DNA of 33,748 nt, from contig CAMORO010000022.1 in NCBI GenBank assembly GCA_946623875.1, positions 1-33,748 of the forward strand, read 5' to 3'. Shown in pieces: positions 31,402 to 33,748 of this stretch (position 1 is the first letter of the stretch; every line of letters begins with the position of its first letter). Under the pieces are notes generated by a model. It saw nothing but the letters and a program-made list of their open reading frames with translations. It searched no databases and was not told the DNA's origin. This DNA is from an uncultured Lachnospiraceae bacterium. GTDB lineage: Bacteria; Bacillota; Clostridia; Lachnospirales; Lachnospiraceae. The translations under genes were made by a program, and so were the position numbers.

Positions 31402-33748
31402 TTATTCCTTCGTATTTTCATCATAGGTTCTCTTAGCTTCTTCAAAGCCTGCCTTTATACCTGCAAACCCTGCCTTGGCTACTTCCATTCCTACCTTTGC
31501 CACCTCGGCGCCGACCGAAGCAACTGCTTCTACCACCTCCTGGACTACCTCTACCGCCTTATCGGTGAATTCCTTGGCATCATCAGCCTTCTCCTTAAAT
31601 CTCTCGCCGCTGTCCGAACTCTTGTCAGCCTTCTGAGCGATTGCAGCCTGCGCTGCCGCAAGCCTTGCGATGGGAACACGGAACGGTGAGCAGCTTACGT
31701 AGTCAAGTCCGATCTTATTGCAGAACTCAATGGATGTGGGATCACCGCCATGCTCTCCGCAGATACCGATGTGGAGCGAAGGATTTACCGGTTTTCCAAG
31801 CTTTATTGACATCTCCATGAGCTTGCCTACACCGGACTGATCCAGCCTTGCAAAAGGATCATTCTCGAATATCTTGGTATCGTAGTAGGAATCAAGGAAC
31901 TTACCCGAATCATCTCTCGAGAAGCCGAAGGTCATCTGTGTAAGGTCGTTGGTACCGAAACAGAAGAAATCAGCCTCGCCTGCGATCTCATCAGCCGTAA
32001 GACATGCTCTCGGGATCTCGATCATCGTTCCAACCTCATACTTAAGGGATGAGCCTGCTGCCCTGATCTCCTCATCGGCTGTCTCAACAACTATTCTTTT
32101 GATCATCTTAAGTTCTTTAACATCACAGATAAGCGGGATCATGATCTCGGGCTTAAGATTCCAGTCGGGATGTGCGTCCGAAACCTTGATAGCAGCCCTT
32201 ATAACGGCCTTGGTCTGCATCCTGGCTATCTCAGGATAGGTAACCGCAAGACGGCAGCCCCTGTGACCCATCATGGGATTGAACTCATGGAGCGACTGGA
32301 TGTATTCCCTGATCTTCTCAACCGACTTGCCTGTATTGGCTGCAAGCTTCATAATATCAGCTTCCTCTGTGGGAAGGAACTCATGAAGAGGCGGATCGAG
32401 GAACCTTATCGTAACCGGACATCCTTCCAATGCCTCATATATCTGTTCAAAGTCACCCTGCTGGTAGGGAAGTATCTTATCAAGTGCCTTCTCCCTCTCC
32501 TCTACGGTGTCGGAGCAGATCATCTGACGGAAGGCTTCGATACGTGTTTCTTCGAAGAACATATGCTCTGTACGGCACAGACCGATACCTTCCGCACCGA
32601 GCTCACGTGCCTTCTTCGCATCTGCGGGAGTGTCGGCATTGGTACGGACCTTAAGTGTACGGTACTTGTCAGCCCATGCCATAACCCTTCCGAACTCGCC
32701 TGCTATCTGTGCGTCGACGGTAGGGATGATTCCCTTGTAGATATTACCTGTTGTACCGTCGATACTTATCTCCGAACCTTCGGTGAAGGTCTCGCCTGCA
32801 AGTGTGAACTTTTTGTTTGCTTCATCCATTACGATATCGCCGCAGCCCGATACACAACACTCGCCCATACCGCGGGCAACTACTGCTGCGTGACTCGTCA
32901 TACCGCCGCGAACGGTAAGGATACCCTGTGCAGCCTTCATACCGGTGATATCCTCGGGTGATGTCTCAAGACGTACCAGAACCACCTTCTCACCTCTTCC
33001 GGCCCATTCCACGGCCGTCTCCGCCGTAAATACGACTTTACCGCAGGCAGCTCCGGGTGAAGCGCCAAGACCCTTGCCAAGAGGTGTTGCTGCCTTAAGT
33101 GCGGCAGCATCAAACTGAGGATGCAGCAGAGTATCAAGGTTACGGGGTTCGATCATTGCAACCGCTTCCTCTTCAGTCCTCATTCCGTCATCTACGAGAT
33201 CGCAGGCGATCTTAAGTGCGGCCTGTGCGGTTCTCTTACCGTTTCTTGTCTGGAGCATGTACAACTTGCCGTGCTCAACGGTGAATTCCATATCCTGCAT
33301 GTCACGGTAATGACTCTCAAGCTTGTGGCACACATCCTTGAACTGTTCGAATGCCTCGGGGAATTTCTCCTCCATCTCGGCTATCTTCATGGGTGTACGA
33401 ACACCTGCAACAACGTCCTCGCCCTGTGCATTGGTAAGGAACTCACCAAACAGTCCCTTGTTTCCGGTTGCGGGATCACGTGTGAACGCAACACCGGTAC
33501 CGCAGTCATCACCCATGTTACCGAATGCCATGGACTGTACGTTAACAGCGGTTCCCCAGGAATACGGGATATCGTTGTCACGACGGTAAACGTTTGCACG
33601 CGGGTTATCCCAGGAACGGAATACGGCTTTGACAGCCTCCATCAGCTGCTCTTTCGGATCTGTCGGGAAGTCAGAACCGATCTTTGCCTTGTATTCAGCC
33701 TTGAACTGGCCTGCAAGCTCTTTTAAGTCATCCGCTGTCAGATCGATA
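31402..33748 (-). CDS. ppdK: Pyruvate, phosphate dikinase, C-terminal part; gene runs off the right edge
   Basis: The frame is open from the right edge (IDLTADDLKELAGQFKAEYK...) to the TAA at 31402, 782 codons, so the first 150 or so residues are outside the window and the apparent ATG at 33642 is internal. Catalyses the reversible conversion of pyruvate, ATP and phosphate to PEP, AMP and PPi. Visible marks: the phosphohistidine swivel-domain motif GGMTSHAAVVARGMG, the PEP/pyruvate-domain LCRTEHMFFE, GHRGCRLAVTYPEI, CFGTNDLTQMTFGFSRDD, and the catalytic GICGEHGGDP cysteine. The normal enzyme ends at RVPIARLAAAQAAI. Here about 78 extra residues follow, helical and charged/alanine-rich. Probably a central-metabolism gene bordering the pilus locus. 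Confidence 0.97.
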   Translation of the reverse strand, partial: IDLTADDLKELAGQFKAEYKAKIGSDFPTDPKEQLMEAVKAVFRSWDNPRANVYRRDNDIPYSWGTAVNVQSMAFGNMGDDCGTGVAFTRDPATGNKGLFGEFLTNAQGEDVVAGVRTPMKIAEMEEKFPEAFEQFKDVCHKLESHYRDMQDMEFTVEHGKLYMLQTRNGKRTAQAALKIACDLVDDGMRTEEEAVAMIEPRNLDTLLHPQFDAAALKAATPLGKGLGASPGAACGKVVFTAETAVEWAGRGEKVVLVRLETSPEDITGMKAAQGILTVRGGMTSHAAVVARGMGECCVSGCGDIVMDEANKKFTLAGETFTEGSEISIDGTTGNIYKGIIPTVDAQIAGEFGRVMAWADKYRTLKVRTNADTPADAKKARELGAEGIGLCRTEHMFFEETRIEAFRQMICSDTVEEREKALDKILPYQQGDFEQIYEALEGCPVTIRFLDPPLHEFLPTEEADIMKLAANTGKSVEKIREYIQSLHEFNPMMGHRGCRLAVTYPEIARMQTKAVIRAAIKVSDAHPDWNLKPEIMIPLICDVKELKMIKRIVVETADEEIRAAGSSLKYEVGTMIEIPRACLTADEIAGEADFFCFGTNDLTQMTFGFSRDDSGKFLDSYYDTKIFENDPFARLDQSGVGKLMEMSIKLGKPVNPSLHIGICGEHGGDPTSIEFCNKIGLDYVSCSPFRVPIARLAAAQAAIAQKADKSSDSGERFKEKADDAKEFTDKAVEVVQEVVEAVASVGAEVAKVGMEVAKAGFAGIKAGFEEAKRTYDENTKE

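Noticed and set aside
32170-32961. Plus-strand frame of 263 codons opposite ppdK
   Set aside because: Antisense to a highly conserved enzyme; shadow frame.
33642-33642. ATG at 33642 as the start of ppdK
   Set aside because: The frame continues without a stop to the window edge and the upstream residues match the enzyme; the ATG is internal.

Overview
The window reads as chromosomal DNA from an anaerobic, Gram-positive Firmicute, most likely a Lachnospiraceae member (Butyrivibrio/Roseburia-like; the genus cannot be fixed from sequence alone). Reasons: a clostridial-type pyruvate phosphate dikinase, strong AGGAGG ribosome binding sites, moderate GC, Gram-positive-type type IV pilus (T4P) genes without any outer-membrane secretin, and the clostridial dispersed motif around GACAGTAGAACCGTCC. 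Almost everything is on the minus strand, so operons read from right to left.

Layout, left to right. (1) 1-790: 5' part of an FAD-dependent dehydrogenase. (2) 1068-9212: an array of five different type IV pilins (starts at 1706, 3035, 3825, 4550, 9212), interrupted by accessory cassettes: a plus-strand AAA+ ATPase (4759-5826), an AAA-ATPase/PD-(D/E)XK protein (5894-7588), a BrnT/BrnA-like toxin-antitoxin pair (7819-8419), and decayed remnants including a broken second copy of the antitoxin (2181-2394). (3) 9420-10520: a second, paralogous AAA+ ATPase. (4) 10621-16120: the pilus machine, transcribed pilC - pilM/N fusion - pilO - pilB. (5) 16291-30960: an operon whose first gene is a giant prepilin of 4259 residues, filled with about 38 GLUG-type repeats and ending in a Pro/Thr-rich tail, followed by three minor pilins of PilX/GspK, PilV/GspI and PilW/GspJ type. 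(6) 31402-33748: C-terminal part of pyruvate phosphate dikinase with an unusual helical tail. The pilus is probably built by PilB/PilC/PilM-N/PilO from one or more of the five pilins. The giant protein is probably mounted at its tip by the minor pilins as an adhesin. No prepilin peptidase and no PilT retraction ATPase are present in this window.

Main discoveries. First, six promoters of sigma-D (sigma-28/FliA, motility) type sit upstream of the pilus transcription units. Their -10 elements read GCCGATAT or ACCGATAA. The best has a perfect TAAA-N15-GCCGATAT, and none was noticed in front of the accessory genes. This suggests the pilus, including the giant adhesin, is wired to the flagellar/motility sigma factor. 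Second, each of the two AAA+ ATPases with a C-terminal winged helix carries its own array of about 10-bp direct repeats in its promoter (CAAAAAGTAT type, eight units; AGTTGTGAA type, four units). This looks like a self-recognition or autoregulatory arrangement that I cannot match to a described system. Third, the giant GLUG prepilin itself.
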